Source: Yarrowia lipolytica (Eukaryota; Ascomycota; Dipodascomycetes; Dipodascales). From it: a DNA stretch of 64,000 nt. The stretch spans positions 3,565,464 to 3,629,463 of the forward strand of contig NC_090773.1 in NCBI RefSeq assembly GCF_001761485.1, in the 5' to 3' direction. The translations under genes were made by a program, and so were the position numbers. The notes below the pieces were generated by a model that saw only the letters and a program-made list of their open reading frames with translations, searched no databases and was not told where the DNA came from. The first letter of the stretch is position 1; each line of letters opens with the position of its first letter. This document shows, piece by piece, positions 21,491-31,077 of the stretch.

Positions 21491-22051
21491 ATGTCTGCTG
21501 ACCACGTCGATAACACCATCAAGAAGGACGCCTCCAAGGCTGGCGATGACTTCAAGAAGGGCTCTGAGAGCCTCGGAGATGACGTCAAGAAGGGCTGGGA
21601 TGAGCTCAAGGAAGGCGCCTCGGACGCCCAGAAGAATCTCGGCAAGGAGAACGAGAAGATTCACGACACCTTCTCCGGCGATTTTGACAAGAAAGCCCAC
21701 CAAGAGGGCGAGAAGCTCAAGGATGCTAACGAAAAGTGGACCCACGGAGTCCACGACAAGGCCGAAGACTTCAACAAGGACGTCAAGAACGAGTTCAACA
21801 AGGTTGAGAAGAACACCGAGCACGAGAACGAGAAGATCCGAGACACCTTTGACAGCAAGGGACAGCCCCACGGCACCTGGGACAACTTCAAGGAGGGTGC
21901 CTCCCATGCCCAATCTGATCTTGATTCTGCCAACAAGCGATTCACATCTGCCGTCGACGAGTCAAGCGAACATTTCGGCAAGGCCGTCAACAGTGCTTGG
22001 GACTCTCTCAAGAGTGGAGTCAATGGGCTGATTGGCGGAGAGAAGAAGTAA
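21491..22051 (+). CDS. Hydrophilic LEA-like / amphipathic-helix protein
   Basis: A 186-residue, highly charged protein without cysteines, signal peptide or membrane segment. It is built from loosely repeated helical units: KKGWDELKEGASDAQKNL, GTWDNFKEGASHAQSDLD and SAWDSLKSGVNGLIGG share a W-D-x-[LF]-K core. ENEKIHDTFSGDF and ENEKIRDTFDSKG are a second repeated unit. Such 11-mer-like Lys/Asp/Glu/Ala patterns are those of group 3 LEA and apolipoprotein-like proteins, which protect membranes or proteins under drying or bind lipid surfaces. A role in stress tolerance or at lipid droplets is an inference. Biased codons and a strong TATA suggest high, probably regulated expression. Confidence 0.7.
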   Translation: MSADHVDNTIKKDASKAGDDFKKGSESLGDDVKKGWDELKEGASDAQKNLGKENEKIHDTFSGDFDKKAHQEGEKLKDANEKWTHGVHDKAEDFNKDVKNEFNKVEKNTEHENEKIRDTFDSKGQPHGTWDNFKEGASHAQSDLDSANKRFTSAVDESSEHFGKAVNSAWDSLKSGVNGLIGGEKK

Positions 22052-22090
22052 CCAGTGCGCGGGTTTGAACATATATTATAGACAATGGAG

Positions 22091-22289
22091 TTACGGAATG
22101 AGGATATGGTTACGAGATAGTAGCAGAGAGAAAGCTACTTTTACATGACGAAGTGTTGTAAAAGTACAGTAGCTACAAGTACTGTAGAGTTCAATAATAT
22201 TATCTGTATACATAAATAATCGGACGGCCATCTTACTCGGATGGACCTTGTCCTTGGTTTTGTCCCTGGGTCTGTCCCTGGTTCTGCTG

Positions 22290-22320
<31 letters not shown>

Positions 22321-25138
22321 TCATTCGCATAAGCATGGCGTGCTGCTGGGCGGGGCTCTGACCTGGTGAAGCAGACCGTTGCTGCTGTTGCTGTTGGAGC
22401 TGTACGTTCATCAGTTGTGGCGATTGCATGTTCATGGGAGTCGAAGAACCCGAACGCATCTGAGGAGAGGGTTGTCCCTGGGGCTGTCCAGGACGCATCT
22501 GTCCCTGAGGAGGAGTCTGTCCCTGAGCCTGACGAGCTACTCGCTGCTGCTTCTGGACAAACCGCTGCACCTGCACATGCGCCAGCTTGGTGGCGGCCTC
22601 CAGAGACAAAGCAGGGTTTTGGTTCTGCAACTGGCGAATTAGAGCATTCAGATGCTCGTTGGGGGCAGCTGCCTGGGGACCTCCGGGTCGCATTCGCATG
22701 TTGGGACGCATCATCTGGGCCTGATTTCCAGCTTGGCCAGGAGGAACCTGTCCCTGTTGAGCAGGCATCTGGCCCTGAGGTATCTGGCCGGCCGGTCTCT
22801 GAGCCATACCAGCCTGACCGGCAGCCACCTGAGCGCCCTGGACGTTCTGGTTCACCTGTCCCTGCACCTGGCCTGGCTGAGGAGGCACCTGCCCCTGGGT
22901 TCGCATAAACTGCTGCTGCTGCTGTTGTTGCAGCATCTTCTGCTGCTCCATGAGCTGCCGCTGTCGATCAAACTGCATCATCTGGTGCTGGTCGTTCATC
23001 TGGCCAGGCATTCTGTTCATGCCCACACCAGCCATACGCTGCTGCATATGTCCAGAGGCGGCAGCAGCAGCTCGAGCCTGTGCCTGCGTGTGTGCCTGAA
23101 TTTGAGCCGCGGTCTGAGGAGGAGGAGGTCGTTGACCGGGGAACTGACGGTTAGCAGGAATGTTAGAAGGTACCGGGGGCATCTGACCAGGCATCTGACC
23201 AGGCATCATCCGCTGCTGAGCGTAAGCCTTTGCGAGATTCTTATCCTGCTCAAACTTCATCTTGCACAGATCCAGAGGCGAAGCAATATCTTTCTTGTTG
23301 GACTCGGATAGCTGCGACTTTCGAGGCGGCTGAGGGTTAGGTCGGGGGGTAGTTTCTCGTTTTCGCATGCTCTTTCGAATACCGTCAAACATGGAAGCCC
23401 ATCGCAGCTTCCGGTGACCTCTCTGGATAGACTCATTCGACACACCAAGAGGCGAGATGCGACGCTTGGACTGAGCCTGGGCTTTGGCAGCAGCGGCCAT
23501 CCATTGCTGGGCAGCCTGAGCGTAGGGACCACGCAAATCCGTCAGAGAAAACGTCGGATTGAGCTGGAACCAACGCTCGAAGCACTGCCATGACGTACGT
23601 CTCTCAATGTTAGCTGTGAAGCCGTAAGTTTTTTGGGGCAGCATGTGGGCAGACACAATGTCCCAGTTGTAGGAATACTCCTTGACCAGTCGAAGAAGCT
23701 GTGAATCATCAGCCAATAACCACATTGTTGGCGTTCGGAAGTCGAGGTACTTGGTCTGTGGAGGCTGCGGCGCCTTAATGACGACATGTCGGCGCATGGT
23801 CTCCGAATTGAACAGTGTAGAACGAGTGTTAGATCGTAGAGGGAGAGTGTCCTCATCGGCAGGAGAGTCTTCAAGACATACCGACCACCAATCATCTTGC
23901 TCCGGGGGAGCCGCTAGAAGATGCGTGACAGGTGCGAGTTTTGAGTTGTCCAGAGGATCGCTGTAGGGAACCTGTAGAGCATTAACGGCAGAACCAGGAG
24001 GTGTAGTGACAGGGAGGTTGTCAAAGAGAGCCTTGGATAGAGGGTCCAGCTTGTCCACTGAGGCGTACAGCTTGAACGGAGAGCTCTCAGGAAGTTTAGG
24101 AGCAGCAGGTCGCTTGGGCACCTCCCCACCGACGACCTCTTCACTGTCTGTAGAAGGCTCTTCCGGCTTGTCTTCAGACTCCTCAGTCGATGACAGTGTC
24201 CTGGGTTGTGAGAGGAGAGTATCGTAGTCAACAACAGTGACAGAATCCGCTGCTGAGATGTTTGTCACCTCAACAGGGTTGATACTTGGTGGTGGCATGC
24301 TTGTATCAATGTCCATCTTGCTCTCTGTATCTTCAGACTCGTTAATTTCCTCTGGTAGGAACTTGATAGGCTTCGTCTTCACACAACAAGCTTCCTTACC
24401 GTACTTGTGGTACTCCAGCACGGAAAAGGCAATTTCACAAGCCATCGCCTGCTTGAATTTTCTCTCCTCCCGGAAATCCGTAGACATCCACTCCATTTCA
24501 TCTAACACATGGTCCCAGTGTGTTTTCCGTCGGATAGGGTCCTGGAACCGCTTTGGCTGCCTGGGGCCCCATTTCCCTGCCCGCTTCAGCTCCTCTATAC
24601 GAGCATGTGCTACTGCAAGCTTGCCCTCCAGCAACGCCAGATGGTAGGAGTCTGTGGTAAGTGTTTTGTGCGCCGACGGAATAAGCTTGGACAGTGGTAG
24701 GGTCTGTGTGGTGTAGTATAGCTCAGCGAGCGACTTAGTTTCTGTGGTGGGTTCGGGGATGTTGCTGGGCACCAGAAACAGCAGCATTTCCTGCAGTTGC
24801 TGCTCGTTTGTTTTGAGTGATGTGCGTGAGAATGTAGGTGACAGTTGCGCAATACTAGACGTACGTCGTCGCTTCAACTCTGGAGAAGAGCCTGCATCAG
24901 GTGTCGAGGTTTGAAGGGTCGGCACTGGCTTGGGCTCTTCGACCGCCTTTGGTAATTTGTTTTCGTCGAAAAGTCGGTTTTGTGTCAGGTCGAACTGGTC
25001 CTGGAACTGCTTCAGTTTCTGTTTGGCATCCAGACCTTGGGGGTACCGAGGGTGCAAGGAGACGTAGTATAGCTCTTCAAGCCGACGTTTACGCGTCGAC
25101 ACAATGTCTCCGCACGTCTCTTGCCGCGGGTCCATCAT
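22091..25138 (-). CDS. EAF1: NuA4 histone acetyltransferase scaffold subunit Eaf1/Vid21 (C-terminus probably frameshifted)
   Basis: The platform subunit of the NuA4 histone H4/H2A acetyltransferase. The 1015-residue frame has an HSA domain at about 200-250 (HWDHVLDEMEWMSTDFREER, which binds actin-related proteins), a SANT/Myb domain at about 470-545 (WLLADDSQLLRLVKEYSYNW), then a Gln/Pro/Met-rich tail. Near the end lies (CAG)9. After it this frame reads an atypical HSRTRDRPRDKT and runs 60 more residues of non-protein-like sequence to 22091. The neighbouring frame reads on as Gln/Gly-rich NQGQTQGQNQGQGPSE and stops at 22233. One base appears to be missing just after the CAG tract, so the natural C-terminus is likely at 22233. 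Confidence 0.9.
22292..22318 (-). repeat. (CAG)9 microsatellite inside EAF1
   Basis: Nine perfect CTG units on the plus strand encode polyglutamine in EAF1. The following bases read CA then CAGCAGAAC, which is where the Gln-rich frame slips. Confidence 0.9.
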
Positions 25139-25565
25139 GCTGGTTGACGCTGAGAGAGTGAATACGCGGGAGTTATGGTGATGTAATTCACGTGATGGGC
25201 GAAAAAATGTACACGTTGTTCTCAGTTCGATTTTTAGGATTGTCTATTTTAGCAAAGCAATGGTAAATTGCTGAAACTGGAAGTTATAGCCAGACATGGC
25301 ACTTACGTTCACAATAATAAGGCATATTTTTTATTTAGACGATCATTAATCACATATCTGACAAGTTGCTCACCCATCCTTCTTCAAGCTGCTGCTTATT
25401 AATGGACGTCGTCTGACAGCCCCAATGCACATCAATCTCGTCCACCAGTTTAAGATTCAAATAATTTACAACGGCTGGTCTGGATAGACTGAATTTGTGG
25501 ATGGAATATCGCCTGTGGCAAAGAGAAGCAAGCCTATAATTTGACAGCCGTTATCTCGCAACATT
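25139..25565. other. Divergent promoter region of EAF1 and the CCCH/Smr gene
   Basis: No gene is seen. A CACGTGA site at 25189 is a possible Cbf1/bHLH target. Confidence 0.45.
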
Positions 25566-27401
25566 ATGGACGAGTTGTCAAGGGAGGCAGATGCGATTCT
25601 AGATGATGACAGTGTCCTGGAGGAGGACAAGATCGAGCTTTTGGAAGAGCTCGTGGTGAAACATCATGGAGAAATGTCTTCTAGCGAACGGGAGAGCATG
25701 GTGCTGGATCTCATGTGGAAACATCGTGAGAAGGAGGGCTCGGTCACACGTCACCGCAATGGTCATGGAGATGTGCGGATTGTGGGTGTCGACAAGTCCA
25801 AGAGCATCGACTGGGTCAAAATCCCAGAGGTGCTTCCAGAAATCGACTGGTCCAAAGTTGTGGACGACTACAAGAAGCGAGGCAAGGCCGTTCCCTTACG
25901 GGATAAGCTGCCTGAGGACGAGGAGGAGGTCTACTGGGAAGATTATGTGCCTGACAGTGAAGGTCATGTGGGGCATGGAGAGACCGATCTGGCACCTTTT
26001 GATCTTCTTAGAGCCGTGCTTGGAGGCAATTACTCCGATGAACTGATCCAGAACACACTGGAGAAGCACAACTACGACATCAATGTGGTTATTGTGGTGC
26101 TACAAAAGTACGACGACCGTTCAGGTTCTGAGCATGTGGAGGAAGAGGAGCAGGCCGCTCAGGTTTACGAGATGGAACATCATCAGGAAGTACACGATTA
26201 CAGCGGCTACAACAACTACGAGGACCCCAGCATGTACGAGGAAGAGTACGATGAGGACGAGAAAGAGGTCTATGCGGCACTGGCTCTGTTGCCAGGAAGA
26301 GAGGAGAAGGTTCTCTGTAAGTACTTTGTGCAGTTTGGAGAGTGTTTGCGGGCAGATTGCAGATATTCCCATGATCTGACATCACGTGTGTGTCGATTTT
26401 GGGTCCGTGGCGCGTGCTTGAATGGCGAGACTTGTGCCTTCCTGCATTCCTTTCCAGAGACCGAGTCTACTCCAGAGCCCACAAAGCCTCTGGAGAACTT
26501 CTCCAAGCCCATGCTTGACTCCTTGGAAGATTTCCCCACTCTGGGAGGAGCAAGTGGAACAGCTAGTGACACAAAGTCCAAAAAAAGGGAGAAGCCAGGT
26601 AGCAAATGGGCAGCTGTGGCCAGTTCTAATGACACACAAACTGTTGCTGAGAAGCCCAAGAAGAGGTTTGATTTCAGCAAGGTGAAGCCTACTGAATCTT
26701 TTGTGCCTGGTACTGCTGGTGTCCCTTCTTTTGTGCCTAAGGCATTCACTCCTACAGCACCTAGTTTCACTCCTACCGCACCTAGTTTCACACCTGCCAA
26801 AATTTCGCCTGCCAAAGGACCGGCAGCTCGCATGGCTGTGCAAAAACACAACCCTCTGACTCTTCTTCGACCAGAATTCACTCCCTGGGTCGAGAACCCT
26901 CACCAGCTGGACGAACCTATTCAGGAGTACCTGCAGCTTCGAAAGGAGAGCAGAAAGCATATTGAGATGCGAAACAAGTATCTCAACCTTTCTGCCGATA
27001 ACTGGCATATGAACCGACCTGATGCTGCCAAGATATACTCTAACAAGGGTCAGAAGCACCAGCAGGAACTCATTGCAGCCAGTAGAAAGGCCTCTGACAT
27101 TCTCTACAATTACCGAGATGACCTTGGAGAGATCTTCTGTGACCTTCATGGGCTTGAGCTTGATACCAGTGTCATGCATCTGGAGAACATTCTTCTGGGA
27201 GTCGAGGAGCAGTACAGAAAGAATAAAAAGCTGGTGTATGCGATCTCTGGTGTGGGTTACCATGTTGTTTCCAAAACAGACATGTTGACCAAGGAGGTGA
27301 AGGCCTGGCTGGACGAGTGGGGCTATGAATACAAGGTTTTTTTCATTGGCAACGAGAAATTCGGAACCGTCATTGCCATCGATCCTTGGTCCCATATCTA
27401 A
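25566..27401 (+). CDS. CUE-like, CCCH zinc finger and Smr domain protein
   Basis: A 611-residue multidomain protein. Residues 143-182 look like a CUE-type ubiquitin-binding helix bundle (LLRAVLGGNYSDELIQNTLE). Two CCCH fingers follow (Cys251, Cys260, Cys265, His269 and Cys276, Cys284, Cys290, His294), then a low-complexity Pro/Thr linker with a triple APSFTP repeat near 395. A DUF1771-type helical region lies at about 480-530 and a C-terminal Smr domain at about 535-611. The Smr domain keeps CDLHGLELD, but the usual G-x-G-x-H-S loop reads GVGYHV. Smr proteins are nucleases or RNA binders; with ubiquitin-binding and RNA-binding modules this could act in mRNA or ribosome quality control like Cue2/NONU-1 (inference). 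No direct S. cerevisiae orthologue comes to mind. Confidence 0.82.
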   Translation: MDELSREADAILDDDSVLEEDKIELLEELVVKHHGEMSSSERESMVLDLMWKHREKEGSVTRHRNGHGDVRIVGVDKSKSIDWVKIPEVLPEIDWSKVVDDYKKRGKAVPLRDKLPEDEEEVYWEDYVPDSEGHVGHGETDLAPFDLLRAVLGGNYSDELIQNTLEKHNYDINVVIVVLQKYDDRSGSEHVEEEEQAAQVYEMEHHQEVHDYSGYNNYEDPSMYEEEYDEDEKEVYAALALLPGREEKVLCKYFVQFGECLRADCRYSHDLTSRVCRFWVRGACLNGETCAFLHSFPETESTPEPTKPLENFSKPMLDSLEDFPTLGGASGTASDTKSKKREKPGSKWAAVASSNDTQTVAEKPKKRFDFSKVKPTESFVPGTAGVPSFVPKAFTPTAPSFTPTAPSFTPAKISPAKGPAARMAVQKHNPLTLLRPEFTPWVENPHQLDEPIQEYLQLRKESRKHIEMRNKYLNLSADNWHMNRPDAAKIYSNKGQKHQQELIAASRKASDILYNYRDDLGEIFCDLHGLELDTSVMHLENILLGVEEQYRKNKKLVYAISGVGYHVVSKTDMLTKEVKAWLDEWGYEYKVFFIGNEKFGTVIAIDPWSHI

Positions 27402-27690
27402 ATCAAATAACAAAAAAAAATCAAAAAAGAAGAAAAATAGTACACGTAGTTCTAAGCACGAATTATTCTACTAATGTGGCGCTTGTACAAGTATAAGTAC
27501 TGTACAAGTAAGTAGCCACTGTACACATACCGTTACTGTGTGTGTGCGCATACAATACCTACTGCAGACGGCGGTAATTGTATACAGTACACACAGACAC
27601 ACCCTTGAATTACGTGAACAAGCTCATATAGCCGCCTCTCTTACACGCAATCGCGTAAAAAAATGATACATTCATATATTTAATTATCTC

Positions 27691-28941
27691 TTAAGAGTCC
27701 TCCTCGAATCTAATGCCCTTTCGTCTTCGCACCTTCTCCTCGGTCTCGGTGGTGATGATCTCCACATCTCCAGCAGCGTCAGTCACACCATCCTCCTCGA
27801 CAGTGACCACCACATCAGTGGGCTTGGTGACGGTGATGAGCTCAGCAGTTCGCACCCATCGTCGTCGTCGGGTGTACTTGCTAAAAGAGTCGTCTGCAGT
27901 AGGTCGCTTCCATGTGTTGTCATAGTAGATCCATCCCTCGGAGGGAGAAGGATCGGGCGTGCTCAAAGCCTTGTTGCCAATAATGACCAGGGCGCCATCG
28001 TTGGTACAGTCCAATCGCCAAGTAGGATCGACCCACTGCCACTTCATGCCGGTGCCCTCTGTATCGGGCAGCTTGAACTCAGAAGGAGGAGTAACCTCGT
28101 TGAGGAACTCGTCGGTCCAAGGAGTTCGCTCGTAGGCCAGAAGGTTGGCGGTCCAGCCAATACCGAGCCATCGTCGTTGGTTCTCATACAGTACGTAGGT
28201 GAACCGCACGGGCTTTCCGTCCTTGGACTGCACCGACAGGGGCGATTGGGTGAATCCAAAGGCGCCCAGGTTTCGCTTTGTGTTGGAAAAGTCGAGTCCA
28301 GTGAGGTAGAAGGTGACCAGTCTAATGGCCTTGGACTTCCAGATGACTGCTCGTGTGACTCGGGCAGCCATGGAATGGTAGGTGAGGAAGAAGACGCCGG
28401 TAGTGAGCAGGAACTTTCGGGGTCCAAGGAAAAAGTAGGCACCAAACATATACAGAGGCGATAGGAAGAGCGTGGTGAATGCCAATCGGGTCACATCTCT
28501 GGGGGTCAGGCTCAGAGAGGTGATTGGAAGCAGCAGAAGATTTGCCTTGGTGGTGACATTGGTCAGCGTGTGCACAATTGCATCCAGAGAGGGCTCCGAT
28601 GTTTGCCGTCTCTCCACACTTTGTCGAATGTACACAAAGGCCCAGATGAAGCCCACGGCAAGAATGTGACCACAGTAGATGACCAAGTATTCGTAGTACA
28701 TGACCACGGTCACGTAGACGGCCACCAACAGAAAGCTCTGCCATTGATCATCCTCAGTCCATGTCAGCAGACCCAGCACCTTGTCGCTGGCCAGAATGTA
28801 TGGGTATGCTTGAGCTAGTGCCTTGGTGACTGTTGGGGGAGTGGAAGACAGCAGGGGACTCATTGATTGAGGCTGCGAGGCCGTTGAGGGAGGGAAGGCC
28901 GCGTGCGTCGCACTGCTCTTTTTCTTCTCCTTATCCGACAT
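27691..28941 (-). CDS. PEX23: Peroxisomal integral membrane peroxin with dysferlin domain
   Basis: It is a peroxin that controls peroxisome proliferation at the ER-peroxisome interface. Starting at MSDKEKKKSSATH (28941), the protein is 416 residues; the frame extends upstream to 29136, but that part is non-protein-like. Four or so hydrophobic segments lie between residues 65 and 190 (WQSFLLVAVYVTVVMYYEYL and others). The C-terminal half is a DysF domain (FTYVLYENQRRWLGIGW and KWQWVDPTWRLD, then EGWIYYDNTWKRP and RRRRWVRTAELI). This reticulon-like membrane part plus DysF is the Pex23 / Pex30-31-32 family, and the length fits the Yarrowia Pex23 of about 420 residues. Pex24/Pex28/Pex29 proteins lack this strong DysF half. 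Confidence 0.88.
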   Translation of the reverse strand: MSDKEKKKSSATHAAFPPSTASQPQSMSPLLSSTPPTVTKALAQAYPYILASDKVLGLLTWTEDDQWQSFLLVAVYVTVVMYYEYLVIYCGHILAVGFIWAFVYIRQSVERRQTSEPSLDAIVHTLTNVTTKANLLLLPITSLSLTPRDVTRLAFTTLFLSPLYMFGAYFFLGPRKFLLTTGVFFLTYHSMAARVTRAVIWKSKAIRLVTFYLTGLDFSNTKRNLGAFGFTQSPLSVQSKDGKPVRFTYVLYENQRRWLGIGWTANLLAYERTPWTDEFLNEVTPPSEFKLPDTEGTGMKWQWVDPTWRLDCTNDGALVIIGNKALSTPDPSPSEGWIYYDNTWKRPTADDSFSKYTRRRRWVRTAELITVTKPTDVVVTVEEDGVTDAAGDVEIITTETEEKVRRRKGIRFEEDS

Positions 28942-30041
28942 TTTTGCTGTTTGCCGCTGTGATTGTAATGTGCTCACAGGCGTAGTGTGCTTGGTCGAAT
29001 GGGGTTTGGGTGGTGATGTTGCTATGAGCACGCTTGCATGATGCTCACAAACTTTCACACTGTGGGGTACAATACGCACTACAGTACTGTAGGATGGGAT
29101 GACCACCACGAGATGGCAATTAAACTGTTGGTACACAAGTTAGACACCCCACTACCCTATAGCACTTTTTAGATCAAGACCCCTTTTTGTTGAATTTCAA
29201 GACTGTCTGTGGCGTCTGGGACCGTTGTACACCTCGGGCGACCTCGGCTAGATTTTCCACCCAAGAAGTTCTCTACCCATGCGCGATATCCGAAAGAAGT
29301 TGGCAGGCGCGTCGGGAAGGTATTTCCTTCATAACTTGTTGACTTGAAAGTATTGTCTGCCCTTACCACATTCAGCATCAGATCAATTGGCCCTCAGTTT
29401 GTGTAAACAATTGCCACAGTTAACAGAAGTCGCTCTCATTCTCACCCCACACCGCATACTATCTGCAGGCCCTGACTGAATGTGCAAAATTACCTTACAA
29501 TTTGGCCCTTGGCACAAACCCGGAGAAGTCATTTTGTGAACCTTGATGATATCGGTGGGGTTTGGGCGTATAATCACTTTGATGGCTTAGTCAGCCGTCA
29601 GATCAGGCTTTAGCGTGGTAGTCTTTCGGTGTTACTTGGTCCACACACAGATGTATGCAAAGAAGCTGGGTGGCGAATGTCTTGAGCAAATCAGCTACTG
29701 TAAGCGTATACGTTGTGTTGTAGTTGAAAGAGTAAAGGATGTGCACAATTCAAGGGAAGCCACAAGGAAACTGGTTGTATCATAAATTTGTTTTTATAGT
29801 CACGAAATACATTAATACTTCTAAATTCTAGTTATTGGCCATCCCAAAAGTGTCCTACTACTCGTACCAAGCGGTAGTAAGCTGCCACAGTCACCTTTTA
29901 CATCGTTCTCCAATCTGGCTATGGGGGACCAATCTATCTGTGCTCTCGCGATTGTACATACTGTAGCACTGCAACATGAATGAAGTTATCTTTAAGATAC
30001 TCGTACTCGTACTCGTATTTGTAGTGGTACTTGGACCCTGT
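28942..30041. other. Spacer between PEX23 start and BCP1 3' end
   Basis: About 1.1 kb. No supported gene is seen. The far end (29993-30030) has a CTCGTACTCGTACTCGTATTTG run just beyond the BCP1 stop. Confidence 0.45.
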
Positions 30042-30950
30042 TTAAGGGGCAAACTCAACCTCCATCTTGGCCACAATGGCCTCCAGATCCTTGGCCTTGA
30101 AAAGCATCAAGTGACCCTGAGGGAAGATACCATACTCCTGGAAGGCTCGCTTGGAGTCAGCCTCTTGGGAAGCCTTCTTAAATGCGTAGGAGCCGTACTG
30201 TGTACTCTTCTCCTGAATAACCTCATCCTCGGGATGGAAGTAGTAGGTCTCGGGCTTGTATCCGGGGCCCTTCTTGTTCTTCTTAGAGGGCCGCTCGTCC
30301 TCCTCGTCCACAGAGGTCTCGGCCTCAGTGAAAGTCTTCGAGAGCACCAGGAAGTAATCAAAGTCCTGATCCTTAGTCTCATCAAGAAGCATCTTGTACA
30401 TGGGAGGAACGACCTGGACAGGCATGTTGATGAGCCGCTCAGAGATGATGAGACCAACCTTGGAGGTGGAAGAGGGGCCCAGCAACTTTCGCATCTGCTT
30501 GTGTAGCTCGGGAAGGTCCTGTGTTCGAGCGACGAAGTAGTCAATGAGAGCAGCAATAACTCCCTTCTTGTTGTCCTTGTGTTTGGACATGTTGATGACT
30601 GTGAGGATGGCGAAGGGATCGGACTCCTTTCCGTCGGTCTTAATTGTGGTTCCGCAAGACTCCTGCTCAAGGATCATATCGGAGAGCTCAGAGAGGTTGA
30701 ACGAGGTTGAGTCAGAATCCAACAATTGTCGCAGCAGATTTCCAATGGCGTGGTAGTCAATGTCCTTGTTGAAATCAAAGTACTCAAAGTCCACATCGAT
30801 GGTATCAGGGACCTCCTCGTCGTCCTCCATGGTCGGATCGTCAGGAGAGTCGGGAGCGTAGGAGTCCTCTTCGAGGTAGGACTCGTCGTATTCGTCTTCC
30901 GACGAGGTCTCGGCGGGGTGTTTCTGGTCTTCGGCAGCTCTCTTGGGCAT
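30042..30950 (-). CDS. BCP1: Nuclear protein Bcp1 (BCCIP family)
   Basis: Bcp1 is the nuclear chaperone and export factor for ribosomal protein Rpl23 and is needed for export of Mss4; its human relative is BCCIP. The 302 residues start with an acidic, disordered stretch (about 1-50). They continue with the family core: VDFEYFDFNKDIDYHAIGNLLRQLL, a QESCGTTIK segment, INMSKHK, the LLGPSSTSKVGLIISERLIN block, VPPMYKMLLDE and the terminal RAFQEYGIFPQGHLMLF. Length agrees with yeast Bcp1 (283). It shares a 127-bp divergent promoter with PRP17. Confidence 0.94.
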   Translation of the reverse strand: MPKRAAEDQKHPAETSSEDEYDESYLEEDSYAPDSPDDPTMEDDEEVPDTIDVDFEYFDFNKDIDYHAIGNLLRQLLDSDSTSFNLSELSDMILEQESCGTTIKTDGKESDPFAILTVINMSKHKDNKKGVIAALIDYFVARTQDLPELHKQMRKLLGPSSTSKVGLIISERLINMPVQVVPPMYKMLLDETKDQDFDYFLVLSKTFTEAETSVDEEDERPSKKNKKGPGYKPETYYFHPEDEVIQEKSTQYGSYAFKKASQEADSKRAFQEYGIFPQGHLMLFKAKDLEAIVAKMEVEFAP

Positions 30951-31077
30951 TATTGTGTGTCGTGTGTGTAAAAGCTCGTCACACGGGCAAAAAATATTTT
31001 AGATAAAGTACACCCGAAGCTTCTTCGAAAGTCTTAATTTTTATATGCATGAACATTAACCTGACATCACAGCGACT

